Origin: Burkholderiales bacterium UBA1834
GTDB lineage: Bacteria; Pseudomonadota; Gammaproteobacteria; Burkholderiales; Burkholderiaceae_C
Reading direction: 5' to 3'
DNA: 35,197 nt
Assembly: GCA_002339015.1 (NCBI GenBank)
Contig: DDJC01000096.1
Span: 1-35,197 of the forward strand
The notes beneath the pieces are model-generated. The model did not search any database. It saw only the letters and a program-made list of their open reading frames with translations, and was not told the origin of the DNA. This document shows positions 1-8,884 of this stretch, piece by piece (the first letter of the stretch is position 1; the number at the start of each line of letters is the position of its first letter). A program made the translations under genes and the position numbers.

Positions 1-793
<793 letters not shown>

Positions 794-967
794 GGGCGCT
801 CTCCAGGGCAGGTGTGGTGACACGTGCTCCAGGAGTGGCCCATCAGGGGCCCATGGCGCGCGGAGAGCTGGTGGGGTGTGGGTGTCCTTCAGGCGGCAGG
901 CACGACAGGCGCAGCACACATGAAGGGCTGCACTGCCAGCGGCCACGGCATGGGCCTCAACAGGACG

Positions 968-1058
968 GCTCTTCTTTCGCCGGTATGAACCGGATCAAGT
1001 TCAACGGGTTCGGTTATCCATCTCAGCGCCGTCACTGTCGTGAGGCACACCCCGGAGC
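968..1058 (-). promoter_or_regulatory. TPP riboswitch (THI element) controlling thiC
   Basis: On the minus strand the conserved THI-box blocks are present in order: GGGGTG after the 5' strand of P1, CTGAGATGGATAACCG, then TTGAACTTGATCCGGTTC and ATACCGGCGAAAGAAGAG. The ends GCTC and GAGC can pair as P1. It lies about 175 bases before thiC, the usual place. Known THI elements bind thiamine pyrophosphate and reduce expression by premature termination or by hiding the ribosome-binding site. Which mechanism acts here is not clear: I see no strong terminator between the aptamer and the start codon, so control of translation is my guess. Confidence 0.95.
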
Positions 1059-1065
1059 AGTGCGC

Positions 1066-1095
1066 AGTGTAAGCGCAAGCCAGGGCGGATGGGAA
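1066..1095 (-). promoter_or_regulatory. Possible thiC promoter
   Basis: On the minus strand a TTCCCA hexamer (1095-1090) and a TACACT hexamer (1071-1066) are 18 bases apart. The implied start site, about 1059, is right where the riboswitch begins. The match to sigma-70 boxes is only moderate (4/6 each); the position is the main support. Confidence 0.4.
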
Positions 1096-1099
1096 GGGC

Positions 1100-1303
1100 T
1101 CAGCGTGCGATGCGGTCGCTCAGCGAGCGGAAGGAGCCGGGCAGGTCGCTGGCGGCGGTGGTGTCTTGGCCGGCGTCATCCTGATCAAACACCCAGGACA
1201 TGACGGTCTGCGCCCAGGACCGGTCGGTCTGGGAGGCTTGCGACGATGGACCTAGCAGGGCCAGGGCCAAGGCGAGCGGGGCGATGGCGAACAAGGGGCG
1301 CAT
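1100..1303 (-). CDS. Small predicted exported protein (67 aa), unknown function
   Basis: A 67-residue reading frame from the ATG at 1303. The N-terminus has basic residue R2 followed by a hydrophobic stretch (FAIAPLALALALLG) and then SSQAS, which looks like a Sec signal peptide with an AxA-like or SQA cleavage site. That leaves a mature chain of about 45 residues rich in D, Q, S and R. No known domain is recognised. The frame is open up to 1519, but the upstream part would overlap the Cys-rich gene and lacks a signal peptide, so I prefer the internal start. It lies between the feo operon and thiC on the same strand. Coding status rests mainly on the signal peptide and is moderately sure. Confidence 0.5.
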   Translation of the reverse strand: MRPLFAIAPLALALALLGPSSQASQTDRSWAQTVMSWVFDQDDAGQDTTAASDLPGSFRSLSDRIAR

Positions 1304-1394
1304 GGTGGGACCTGATTTCTGAACATTGCCTTCGAGGGCGGTGAAGGCAGTGTAGGAAGGGTTAACCCGATTGCGTATCCCCAGAAGAAGGGGG

Positions 1395-1625
1395 TTAGGC
1401 ACCCTTGTTTGTGTGGGTTTGTGTTTTTGCAGATGCCAAGGTGGCCGCGCCGCAGCCGTCGCACGAGCCCGAGCATCCGGTGGTTCTGACGGCTGCCGGC
1501 CCGGGGGCGCTGCCGTCATGGCAGGCAGCCTTGCTTTTGGCGCCGGGCCACCAGCGCCGCGCCAGGTAGGCCACGGCGCCCAGCACGATCAGCCAGGTGA
1601 TGATGTCTTGCCAGGGCAGGGTCAT
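1395..1625 (-). CDS. FeoB-associated Cys-rich membrane protein
   Basis: A 76-residue protein with one N-terminal transmembrane helix (about residues 8-24, ITWLIVLGAVAYLARRWW) and a cysteine cluster in the C-terminal half, including CSGSCDGCG plus an upstream Cys. This layout, and its position 30 bases after feoB in the same direction, match the small FeoB-associated Cys-rich proteins that occur as the third feo gene in many proteobacteria. The cysteines may bind iron or sense redox state near FeoB; the exact role is not known. It is probably co-transcribed with feoA and feoB. Confidence 0.8.
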   Translation of the reverse strand: MTLPWQDIITWLIVLGAVAYLARRWWPGAKSKAACHDGSAPGPAAVRTTGCSGSCDGCGAATLASAKTQTHTNKGA

Positions 1626-1655
1626 GGTGGGCTCCGGTCGATGGCGGGCGTGTCC

Positions 1656-3578
1656 TCAGCCCGTGAAGTGCAGGGTCAGCCGGTAGACCACCCAGGAGCA
1701 GGCATAGGCCAGGCCGAACAGGTAGGCCGCCATCACCAGCGGGATCTTCCAACCATTGGTTTCACGCTTGACCACGCTCAAGGTGGCCAGGCAGTGCGGT
1801 GCGAACACGAACCAGGTCAGCAGCGACAGCGCGGTGGCCAGCGACCATTGCTGGTGGATCACGGCACCCAGTGCGCCATCCAGGGCCTCGCCCGTTTGCG
1901 ACAGGGCGTAAACCGTGCCCAGGGCGCTCACGACCACCTCGCGCGCGGCCATGGCGGGCACCAGCGCGATGCAGATCTGCCAGTTGAAGCCGATGGGCGA
2001 GAGCACCACTTCGAGCGCCTTGCCGAGCTGGCCAGCATAGCTGTAGTCGATGGCCGGCTGCGTGGCGCCCTCGGGTGCCCCGGGGAAGGTGGACAGGAAC
2101 CACAGCACGATCATCAGCGCCAGGATGATGGTGCCCACGCGCTTGAGGAAGATCATGGCGCGCTCCCACAGGCCCAGCGCGATGTTGCGCAGGTGGGGCC
2201 AGTGGTAATCCGGCAGGGCCATCAGCAGGGGCTGGTCGCTGGTCTGGCCCATGATGCGCTTGAGCACGAAAGCCACGACCAGGCCGGCCACGATGCCGGC
2301 CATGTACAGCGTGAACAGCACCAGGCCCTGCAGGTTGAACAGGCCCCACACGGTCTGATCGGGAATGAAGGCCGCGATCAGCAGCGCATACACGGGCAGG
2401 CGCGCCGAGCAGGTCATCAAGGGGGCGATCAGGATGGTGATCAGCCGGTCGCGCGGCTGGCCCATGGTGCGTGTGGCCATGATGCCGGGGATGGCGCAGG
2501 CGAAACTGGACAGCAGCGGGATGAAGGCGCGGCCCGACAGGCCCACGCCACCCATGACGCGGTCCAGCAGGAAGGCCGCGCGCGGCAGGTAGCCCGATTC
2601 CTCCAGCACCAGGATGAAGGCGAAGAGGATGATGATCTGCGGCAGGAAAATGACGGCGCTGCCGGCCCCGGCGATCACGCCATCGACCAGCAGGCTGCGC
2701 AGCATGCCTTCGGACATCAGCCCGCCGACGAACTCGCCCAGGGCGGCGGTGCCTGCGTCGATCAGGTCCATGGGCACGCTGGCCCAGCTGAACACGGCCT
2801 GGAACACCAGGAACATCAGCGCGGCCAGGATCAGCGGGCCGAACACGGGGTGCAGCACGAAGCGGTCCACGCGGTCGGTCAGCGTGTGGCCCGGTGCATC
2901 GCCACGGCCTTGCACCTGGCTCACGCAGGCGCTGAGCAGGGCCAGCACGCGCTGGTGGGTCTCTTCCACGGACAGCGATTCGATCGAGGCCACCGAGTGG
3001 CTGGGGGCGCCGGCCTTGTCGCGTGGCAACTGGGCCCAGCCAGAGTCGTCCAGCGCCTTGAGCAGGGCGTCGGTGCCGCCGCTGCGCACGGCCACCGAGG
3101 TCACCACGGGGATCCCGAGCTCCCTGGACAGGCGGTCGATGTCGATGCGCAGGCCGCGGTCCTCGGCCTGGTCGATCATGTTGAGCACCAGCAGCATGGG
3201 CACGCCCAGCGTCTTGAGCTCGAGCACCATGCGCAGGTGCAGGCGCAGGTTGGAGGCGTCGGCCACGCACACCAGCGCGCGGGGGGCCTTCTCTTCATCC
3301 TGATTGCCCAGGATCACGTCGCGGGTGACGGCTTCGTCGGGCGTGACGGCCAGCAGGCTGTAGGCGCCGGGCAGATCCAGGACACGCCAGGGCTGGCCGG
3401 CGGGGCTGATGAAGGAGCCTTCCTTGCGCTCGACAGTGACACCGGCGTAGTTGCCCACCTTCTGGCGGGCGCCCGTCAGGCGGTTGAACAGCGCGGTCTT
3501 GCCGCAGTTGGGGTTGCCCACCAAGGCGATCAGGGTGGGGAACTTCAAGGCCACCGGGGCCTGGGTCAGCGTGGACAT
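1656..3578 (-). CDS. feoB: Ferrous iron transporter FeoB
   Basis: FeoB is the GTPase-coupled inner-membrane Fe(II) importer. The 640-residue product starts with a G domain: G1 GNPNCGKT (21-28), the G2 threonine in GVTVERKEG, G3 DLPG (68-71) and G4 NMID (133-136). A GDI-like helical region follows, then a membrane domain with two Gate repeats (for example LPQIIILFAFILVLEESGY and RAFIPLLSSFACAIPG). At 640 residues it belongs to the shorter FeoB form, which lacks the long C-terminal extension of enterobacterial FeoB. It follows feoA by 16 bases and precedes the Cys-rich gene, forming a standard feoAB operon. The ATG at 3578 is the only start that keeps the G domain complete without running into feoA. 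Confidence 0.97.
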   Translation of the reverse strand: MSTLTQAPVALKFPTLIALVGNPNCGKTALFNRLTGARQKVGNYAGVTVERKEGSFISPAGQPWRVLDLPGAYSLLAVTPDEAVTRDVILGNQDEEKAPRALVCVADASNLRLHLRMVLELKTLGVPMLLVLNMIDQAEDRGLRIDIDRLSRELGIPVVTSVAVRSGGTDALLKALDDSGWAQLPRDKAGAPSHSVASIESLSVEETHQRVLALLSACVSQVQGRGDAPGHTLTDRVDRFVLHPVFGPLILAALMFLVFQAVFSWASVPMDLIDAGTAALGEFVGGLMSEGMLRSLLVDGVIAGAGSAVIFLPQIIILFAFILVLEESGYLPRAAFLLDRVMGGVGLSGRAFIPLLSSFACAIPGIMATRTMGQPRDRLITILIAPLMTCSARLPVYALLIAAFIPDQTVWGLFNLQGLVLFTLYMAGIVAGLVVAFVLKRIMGQTSDQPLLMALPDYHWPHLRNIALGLWERAMIFLKRVGTIILALMIVLWFLSTFPGAPEGATQPAIDYSYAGQLGKALEVVLSPIGFNWQICIALVPAMAAREVVVSALGTVYALSQTGEALDGALGAVIHQQWSLATALSLLTWFVFAPHCLATLSVVKRETNGWKIPLVMAAYLFGLAYACSWVVYRLTLHFTG

Positions 3579-3594
3579 GGGGCAGCGGCCGGGA

Positions 3595-3858
3595 TCAGCC
3601 GGGGAGAACTTCGATCAGGGAGGATTCGAGCGGACGCATCGCGAAGGTGCTGCCGCCCACGCGCACGGCCAGCGGGCCGCGACCGGCCAGCGGGCGACGC
3701 AGCACCTGCACGCGCTCGCCGGGCACGAAGCCCAGCTCGAGCAGGCGGCGCTGCAGGCCGGCCTGGTCGGCGTCGGTGGCGGCGCGCACGCGCTGGATCA
3801 CCGCCTGCGTGTGTTCGGGCAAGAGGTCGAGCGTGAGGGCGGTGGACGGCGTCTTCAT
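3595..3858 (-). CDS. feoA: Ferrous iron transport protein A
   Basis: An 87-residue SH3-like FeoA protein. The motif series LELGFVPGERVQVLRR, then GPLAVRVGGSTFAMR and a terminal IEVLPG, is typical of FeoA. FeoA is cytosolic and is thought to bind and regulate FeoB. It is the first gene of the feo operon, 16 bases ahead of feoB. A Fur-box-like sequence lies 16-34 bases upstream of the start, consistent with iron repression. Confidence 0.94.
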   Translation of the reverse strand: MKTPSTALTLDLLPEHTQAVIQRVRAATDADQAGLQRRLLELGFVPGERVQVLRRPLAGRGPLAVRVGGSTFAMRPLESSLIEVLPG

Positions 3859-3873
3859 GGTGCGAAGCTTACT

Positions 3874-3892
3874 CTAAATGCGAATTGTTCTC
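3874..3892 (-). promoter_or_regulatory. Possible Fur box upstream of feoA
   Basis: Read on the minus strand, the sequence GAGAACAATTCGCATTTAG agrees with about 10 of 19 positions of the Fur consensus (GATAATGATAATCATTATC), including both GA and CATT ends. It lies just before feoA, where Fur usually acts. The match is weaker than that at 8808-8836. Confidence 0.4.
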
Positions 3893-3982
3893 GGCGAAAA
3901 GGTTCCGTGCGACACCGCGTTGCGCGGGTTGGGTGCTTGGGAGGGTGCCCGCTGTCCCGGGCTGTTGTCGGGGCCGCCATGG

Positions 3983-4007
3983 AAAAAGGGGCCGCGAATG
4001 CGGCCCC
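3983..4007 (-). terminator. Rho-independent terminator after the desaturase gene
   Basis: On the minus strand a perfect 8-bp GC stem (GGGGCCGC / GCGGCCCC) with a 4-base loop is followed by TTTTT. It begins 28 bases after the desaturase stop codon, so it ends that transcript and insulates feoA. Confidence 0.9.
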
Positions 4008-4034
4008 TGGCGTGCTCGGACAGCGGGACGGGGC

Positions 4035-5096
4035 TCAGGCCGGCGCGACGCCGCTTGCCTCGCGCCGGTTGGCGCGCCTGAAGGTGCCCAGGTCATTGAA
4101 CGGCACGCCCATGCGGCGCATGATCTGGTGCGCTTCGCCCGCGATCATCTGGCGCAGGTAGAAGGGCTGGCCGACCACAAAGTGGTGGATGGCGTGCGTC
4201 GAGCCGAAGTTGAAGCACAGCAGCTGGAAGGGCCAGAACAGCGGATGGTTGAGCACCTGGCACTGCTGCAGCAGGTTGCCACGCTCCACGTCGCCGTAGT
4301 AGTGCATGTTCGAGCTGATGAAATGCAGCGCGAAGTTGCGCAGCACATTGGTCAGGATCAGGCAGACCACCCAGGCCTGCAGCCCGGCCATGAACGACAG
4401 CGTGCCGGCGCTCCAGGCCACGGGCGAGCCCACCAGGCGCGCACCGATGTCGATGGCGTGAAAGCCCAGAAACAGGTGCCAGACCGCCCAGAAGGCCATG
4501 CCCAGCGGCGCCAGGCTCAGCAGCTTGGCGGCCATGCCGCGCCGGAAGGCAGCGCGCGTGGCGGGTTTTTCGACCTCCTTCACGTAGGCCTTCATGATGC
4601 CGAGCATCTCGCGGCGGCGCAGGGCGTACGACAGGATGGTGTCGCTGGTCATCAGGAAGCGCTTGAGGCCCCAGGGCTGGCCGTTGGTGATGGCGCGCTC
4701 TTCATAGTCCGTGGCCTGGCCGGAGTGCCTGTGGTGGTGGAAGTGCATCTGCCGGCGGATCCACGGGTTGACCGTGGACGGGCGCGCGCACCAGCCCAGC
4801 AACAGCAGCACATCCTGCACCCAGGGGCGGTTCTTGAAATAGAGCTGGTGGATCAGGTCGTGCTCGATCTCGTGCGTGAGCGAGGCGAAGATGGCGATCG
4901 GCAGCACCACGGTCCACCACGGCGCCCAACCGGCCAGGTAGGTCCAGGCACACAAGGCCATGCCCGCGATGGCGCCCAACTGGATCGCCAGGCCGATCGC
5001 ATCCTGGTGGCGCAGCCAAGGGTGGCGAGCACGCATCCGCTCGCCCGCGGCGCCGACCTCGGCGCGGATGCGCTGGGCTTTCTGGGCGTCGCTCAT
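4035..5096 (-). CDS. Membrane fatty-acid desaturase family protein
   Basis: A di-iron membrane desaturase of about 353 residues. The three histidine clusters are visible: HEIEHDLIH, HFHHHRH and HAIHHF, with hydrophobic segments before and between them. The family inserts double bonds into, or hydroxylates, acyl chains at the cytoplasmic membrane; the true substrate cannot be read from the sequence. I use the ATG at 5096 (MSDAQKAQR). An ATG at 5165 and one at 5297 are also in frame, and none has a clear ribosome-binding site, so the start is uncertain. It is divergent from an AraC-type regulator, a common arrangement for regulated lipid genes, and is followed by a strong terminator. Confidence 0.88.
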   Translation of the reverse strand: MSDAQKAQRIRAEVGAAGERMRARHPWLRHQDAIGLAIQLGAIAGMALCAWTYLAGWAPWWTVVLPIAIFASLTHEIEHDLIHQLYFKNRPWVQDVLLLLGWCARPSTVNPWIRRQMHFHHHRHSGQATDYEERAITNGQPWGLKRFLMTSDTILSYALRRREMLGIMKAYVKEVEKPATRAAFRRGMAAKLLSLAPLGMAFWAVWHLFLGFHAIDIGARLVGSPVAWSAGTLSFMAGLQAWVVCLILTNVLRNFALHFISSNMHYYGDVERGNLLQQCQVLNHPLFWPFQLLCFNFGSTHAIHHFVVGQPFYLRQMIAGEAHQIMRRMGVPFNDLGTFRRANRREASGVAPA

Positions 5097-5306
5097 GGCG
5101 GTCGGATGACGGCCGAGGTCGGCGTTGACAGCGCTGGAGCGCTCGGATGAGACTGGACGGTGCATGATGGATGGCTGGCGTTGAAGCTTGGCCGCATCAT
5201 GGCCAGCCGCACCGTGGCGGGTCTTGCCCCAATGCGACAGCGGCTTGACCCGATGCGCCGTGGCGGCGGCCCCATCCCACACCACAAGCGGAGACAATCT
5301 GGCGCG

Positions 5307-6374
5307 ATGAGCCCTGCCGAGCCGTCCTCATCACCGTTCCCGGCCCACCGGGCCACCTCGCTGTCCACCTGGGTGCGGGCCGTGCAGCGCGCCGTGGAAG
5401 GCAGGGGCGTGGACGCGCAGGCGCTGATGCGCGAGGTGGGCATGGACCCCTCGCTGCTGCAGGACCCGCTGGCGCGCTATCCCGTGCGGCAGACCATGGT
5501 GTTCTGGCAGCGCGCCATCGAGGCCACGGGCGAGCCGCTGCTGGGCCTGGACGTGGCCCGTCAGATCACGCCGATGACGTTTCACGCGCTGGGCTACGCC
5601 GGCCTGGCCTCGGAGAACCTGGCGGACCTGTTCACGCGGCTGTCGCGCTATTTCCGTGTGGTGTCGGACGCGGGCGAGCTGCGCTTCGAGCGCGTGGGCC
5701 GGGCCGGGCGCCTGTGCATGAGCGGCGATGCCCGCCTGCTGGCCGAAGCCGATGCACGCGCCGCATGGAGCGCGGTCGATGCCTTCATGCTGGTGATCCT
5801 GCGGGCTTGCGGCGCCTTGTACGGCCCCGGTTTCAACGTGCTGGAGTTGCGCCTGCAGCGGCCTTGCCCGACCGACCATGCGCGCTATGAGCGCGCCATG
5901 CGCGTGGTGCCCATCTACGGCAGCGAGGACAACGCCCTGTGGCTGGACGAATCCGTGCTGATGCGGCCACTCACGTATGCCAATGCCGAGTTGGCGCGCA
6001 TCAACGAAGAGGCGGCGGGGCGCTACCTGTCGCAGTGGCAGCAGGGCCAGGCGGGTGAGCTGCCCCTGCGCATCGCCGAATGGTTGCGCGTGCGCCTGCC
6101 GCAAGGCGAGCCGCGCCAGGAGGACGCCGCCGCCCACCTGGGACTGACCACGCGCAGCCTGCAGCGCCGGCTGGCGGAGCAAGGCACGAGCTACCGCGAT
6201 GTGTTGCAGCAGGCTCGCCATGCGCAGGCGCTGGAGCACCTGCGGGCGGGGGTGTACTCGGTCAGCGAGATCGCCTACCTGCTGGGCTTTGCCGAGCTGA
6301 GCGCCTTCACGCGAGCGTTCCGGCGCTGGACGGGCGTGACGCCCTCGGCATGGCGCGATGCGCCCGGGGCGTGA
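5307..6374 (+). CDS. AraC-family transcriptional regulator (AraC arabinose-binding-like N-domain)
   Basis: A 355-residue regulator. The N-terminal about 230 residues resemble the arabinose-binding-like domain found in OruR/ArgR-type AraC regulators (ALMREVGMDPSLL, then GLDVARQITPMTFHALGYA). The C-terminal about 100 residues hold the two helix-turn-helix units (HLGLTTRSLQRRLAEQGTSY and VSEIAYLLGFAELSAFTRAF, ending WTGVTPSAWR). It starts at the ATG at 5307; a longer frame to 5160 would run into the divergent gene's 5' region. Being divergent from the desaturase, it probably controls that gene, perhaps in response to a fatty acid or other lipid. The ligand is inferred only from context. Confidence 0.9.
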   Translation: MSPAEPSSSPFPAHRATSLSTWVRAVQRAVEGRGVDAQALMREVGMDPSLLQDPLARYPVRQTMVFWQRAIEATGEPLLGLDVARQITPMTFHALGYAGLASENLADLFTRLSRYFRVVSDAGELRFERVGRAGRLCMSGDARLLAEADARAAWSAVDAFMLVILRACGALYGPGFNVLELRLQRPCPTDHARYERAMRVVPIYGSEDNALWLDESVLMRPLTYANAELARINEEAAGRYLSQWQQGQAGELPLRIAEWLRVRLPQGEPRQEDAAAHLGLTTRSLQRRLAEQGTSYRDVLQQARHAQALEHLRAGVYSVSEIAYLLGFAELSAFTRAFRRWTGVTPSAWRDAPGA

Positions 6375-6417
6375 GGCCTGCGGTGGGCAGCGCTGGTGTG
6401 GCGCCAAGCGTGCTGCT

Positions 6418-6777
6418 TCAGCGCGCCAGCACCAGGCTCAGCAGCCCGACAGGCGCGCTGATCACCGCCACGCGCAGCGCCCAGCGCGGGGCATAGGGCA
6501 ACAGCAGGCCGGACAGCAGCAGGGCGACCAGCGTCATCGCGCCGCACCACAGGATAGGGCCGATGTTCCAGCCCTGGCGCGCCACGCAGGCCGTCAGCGA
6601 CAGGGCCAGGGCGATGGTGCCGCCAGCACGCAGCCACTGGCGCGCACGGGCTGAAGGCGCCTTGCCGCGCCCGAAGACATCGGCATGGTGCCGGTCCATC
6701 GCCAGGCTCAGGGCGGCGAAGCCGGCATAGGCCAGCGCAACGGCGGCCACGGCCAGCCAGGCGGGTATCGTCATCAT
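6418..6777 (-). CDS. DUF3325-like small membrane protein
   Basis: A 119-residue protein with about four hydrophobic segments (WLAVAAVALAYAGFAALSLA; a second around TIALALSLTACVA; a third IGPILWCGAMTLVALLLSGLL; and a last near the C-terminus). The motif LAMDRHHADVFGR is typical of the DUF3325 proteins that accompany PepSY iron-regulated membrane proteins. Its ATG overlaps the stop codon of the PepSY gene (ATGA), which fixes the start and suggests translational coupling. The function of DUF3325 is not established; the setting points to iron or siderophore use. Confidence 0.8.
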   Translation of the reverse strand: MMTIPAWLAVAAVALAYAGFAALSLAMDRHHADVFGRGKAPSARARQWLRAGGTIALALSLTACVARQGWNIGPILWCGAMTLVALLLSGLLLPYAPRWALRVAVISAPVGLLSLVLAR

Positions 6778-8459
6778 GATCCTTGCACCTCGGGCAGGCC
6801 GTCGCCATCCAGGATGGGTTGGCCACCGGGGGGCGAGGCCTTGGCCACCTTGACCACCTTGGTGACCTTGGCGACCTTGGAGACCTTGGGTTTGGGCCGG
6901 TGCTTGTGCAGCATCCAGGCCGAGAACAGGAACAGCAGCCCCAGGCCCAGCACGGTCAGGTCGAACAAGGCCACGGGCAGCGGGCCCTTGAACAGCGTCA
7001 CGCCCAGGTGGGTGGCGGTGGTGAAGGCATTGAGCACGGGAATCAGGCCGAAGGCCAGGCCCGTGCCCACCAGCAGCACCTTCCACAGGCCGCGCGTGGG
7101 GCGCAGCAGGCCCAGCACGGCCACGAAACCCCATACCTTGAAGAACCAGGCGATCTCGGCGGCGGGGCGCTCGGGCAGGTCCACGGCCAGCAGGCGGTTG
7201 GCCCAGAAGTAGCCGGCGATGGCCAGCGGCACACCCGCCACGGCGCCGATGTTCAAGCCATCGACCAGGCGCAGCCCGAAGCCGACGCGGCCGCCCTTGG
7301 CCAGGGCCTTGGCGTATTTCTGGCGCTCCTTCACGGCCCACAGCAGCAGGCCCGTGCCTACCATGGCGCAGCCGGCCAGACCGCACAGGAAGAACAGCGG
7401 CCGGATCAGCGGCGTGGCGAAGTGCGCCACGTGCAGGCCGTAGAGCACGCCATGTGTCTGCATCGCGCCGGACAGATCGTCGCCCTGCGTGCCGATCAGT
7501 TCGCCGGTGGCGCCGTTGAAGCGCATCACGGGCTGCTTGCTCGACACCGAGTTCTCACCCTGGCGCGTCATGCTGATGGTGGCCGTGGCGTCATTGGGCC
7601 GGTTGACGGTGATGCGGCCAGGCGGCGTGCCCTGCCAGTGCTGTGTGGCCTGCATGACCATGGGGCCCAGCGGGGCCAGCGCCACGTGCACACCGGACGG
7701 CTTGGCGTCGTCGTTGCGTGAAGGGAAGACCTCCGAGAAGAAGGTCTTTTCGTCACCCTTGTAGGCGTTCTGCGCGCCCCAGGGCATGTACAGGAACATC
7801 AGTGTGATCAGCCCCGTGTAGGTGATCATGATGTGGAAGGGCAGGGCCAGCACGGCGGTGGCATTGTGCCCGTCCAGCCAGGAGCGCTGCCCCTTGCGTG
7901 GCCGAAAGGTGAAGAAGTCCGAGAAGATGCGGCGGTGCGTGATGATCCCGCTGATGATGGCCACCAGCATGAACATGGCGCACGCGCCCACGATCCAGCG
8001 GCCCCAGATGGCCGGCATGTAGTGCAGATCGAAGTGGAAGCGGTAGAGAAACTCGCCGCCGCGCGTCTGGCGGGCCTTGACCACGGGTTCGCCCGTGGCC
8101 GGATCGAGCGTTTCCGATTCGAAGCGGCGGCGCTGGTTCTTGGGTGCCTGATCCTTGGCGCCGGGCGCCGGGGCCCAGGTGATGCCCAGCGAGGGACTGC
8201 GCCCATCAGGCAGCGAGATGAACCAGCGCGGCGACTTGTCGGCCACGGCCTGCAGGCGGGCGGCGGCCAGCTCGGCCGCGGCGGCCGGCGCCTGGGTCTG
8301 GGTGCTGGCCTGGTGCAGCTCCGGCTTCATCCACAAGGTGATGTCGTCGCGGAAATAGGCCGAGGTGCCGGTGGCGAACATTGCGAACAGCACCCAGCCG
8401 ACCAGCAGGCCCGACCAGGTGTGCAGCCAGGCCATCGATTGGCGGAACCCTTCCTTCAT
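6774..8459 (-). CDS. PepSY-associated membrane protein (PiuB-like, iron-regulated)
   Basis: A 561-residue inner-membrane protein. The N-terminal MAWLHTWSGLLVGWVLFAMF segment and the later HFDLHYMPAIWGRWIVG and HNATAVLALPFHIMITYTG segments are hallmarks of PepSY-TM/COG3182 proteins, with conserved His residues in several helices. Members are usually Fur-controlled; some are thought to take part in reductive release of iron from siderophores at the inner membrane. The start at 8459 overlaps the upstream DUF3649 stop (ATGA). The C-terminus carries a Lys/Val-rich tail (KVSKVAKVTKVVKVAK) encoded by a 9-bp tandem repeat. The longer frame up to 8816 is the DUF3649 gene read out of frame. Confidence 0.88.
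   Translation of the reverse strand: MKEGFRQSMAWLHTWSGLLVGWVLFAMFATGTSAYFRDDITLWMKPELHQASTQTQAPAAAAELAAARLQAVADKSPRWFISLPDGRSPSLGITWAPAPGAKDQAPKNQRRRFESETLDPATGEPVVKARQTRGGEFLYRFHFDLHYMPAIWGRWIVGACAMFMLVAIISGIITHRRIFSDFFTFRPRKGQRSWLDGHNATAVLALPFHIMITYTGLITLMFLYMPWGAQNAYKGDEKTFFSEVFPSRNDDAKPSGVHVALAPLGPMVMQATQHWQGTPPGRITVNRPNDATATISMTRQGENSVSSKQPVMRFNGATGELIGTQGDDLSGAMQTHGVLYGLHVAHFATPLIRPLFFLCGLAGCAMVGTGLLLWAVKERQKYAKALAKGGRVGFGLRLVDGLNIGAVAGVPLAIAGYFWANRLLAVDLPERPAAEIAWFFKVWGFVAVLGLLRPTRGLWKVLLVGTGLAFGLIPVLNAFTTATHLGVTLFKGPLPVALFDLTVLGLGLLFLFSAWMLHKHRPKPKVSKVAKVTKVVKVAKASPPGGQPILDGDGLPEVQGS
6841..6890 (-). repeat. 9-bp tandem repeat in the PepSY gene tail
   Basis: The + strand holds imperfect 9-bp units (GACCTTGGN type, five or so copies) that encode alternating Lys-Val with a varied third residue in the cytoplasm-facing tail. 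Being a multiple of three, copy changes would lengthen or shorten the tail without breaking the frame. Confidence 0.75.
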
Positions 8460-8761
8460 GCGGCCCCCAGCAGGCGTTGCAGCCACACCGCCAGGCCCAG
8501 TGCCGCCGACGGCAGCAGCAGCCCCACCCAGGCGCGCGTGGCGGTGCGCGCGGCGAACACCCAGATCACCGCACAGGCGAAGACCAGGAAGGACAGCATC
8601 GTGCCGGTGAGGGTGGCATCGGCGCGGGGCAGCGGCAGGGCCACGGCCAGCACCGCGGCGCTGAGCGCGGCCACCCCATAGCCGCCCACCACGGCGGCGA
8701 GGGCGCGCGAAGCCACCCTCCAGCGGTGGCGTGCAGCAGACGACAGGGACAAGATAGACAT
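8456..8761 (-). CDS. DUF3649-like small membrane protein
   Basis: A 101-residue protein with three predicted membrane helices (around VVGGYGVAALSAAVLAVAL, MLSFLVFACAVIWVFAA and WVGLLLPSAALGLAVWL). Length, topology and position immediately before a PepSY gene match DUF3649. It is the first gene of a three-gene operon with ATGA overlaps at both junctions. Overlapping Fur boxes lie about 47 bases upstream. In related bacteria this trio often follows a TonB-dependent receptor; none is present here. Confidence 0.8.
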   Translation of the reverse strand: MSILSLSSAARHRWRVASRALAAVVGGYGVAALSAAVLAVALPLPRADATLTGTMLSFLVFACAVIWVFAARTATRAWVGLLLPSAALGLAVWLQRLLGAA

Positions 8762-8807
8762 GGGAGAACTGCGCAGACAGAGGCAAGCCGGGTGCTTGCC
8801 GGAATGC

Positions 8808-8836
8808 CATTATCATTGAGAATGATTCTTGTTATC
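8808..8836 (-). promoter_or_regulatory. Overlapping Fur boxes upstream of the DUF3649-PepSY-DUF3325 operon
   Basis: The segment holds a perfect inverted repeat ATCATT-GAG-AATGAT (8812-8826) and an overlapping copy GAGAATGATTCTTGTTATC that agrees with 14 of 19 Fur consensus positions. Staggered GATAAT/ATTATC hexamers of this kind are typical of strong Fur sites. The site is 47-75 bases before the first start codon, and a GATAAT that could act as a -10 lies within it, so binding would block transcription when iron is plentiful. Confidence 0.85.
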
Positions 8837-8884
8837 TTGTTGTGCGGCAATTTCAGGGGGATTGCCTGAAACAGCCGGCCTGGC

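Noticed and set aside
1371..3836. 821-residue open frame on the + strand opposite feoB
   Set aside because: It is rich in His, Gln, Gly and Ala with no domain and lies wholly antisense to feoB and feoA; it is a shadow of high-GC codon use.
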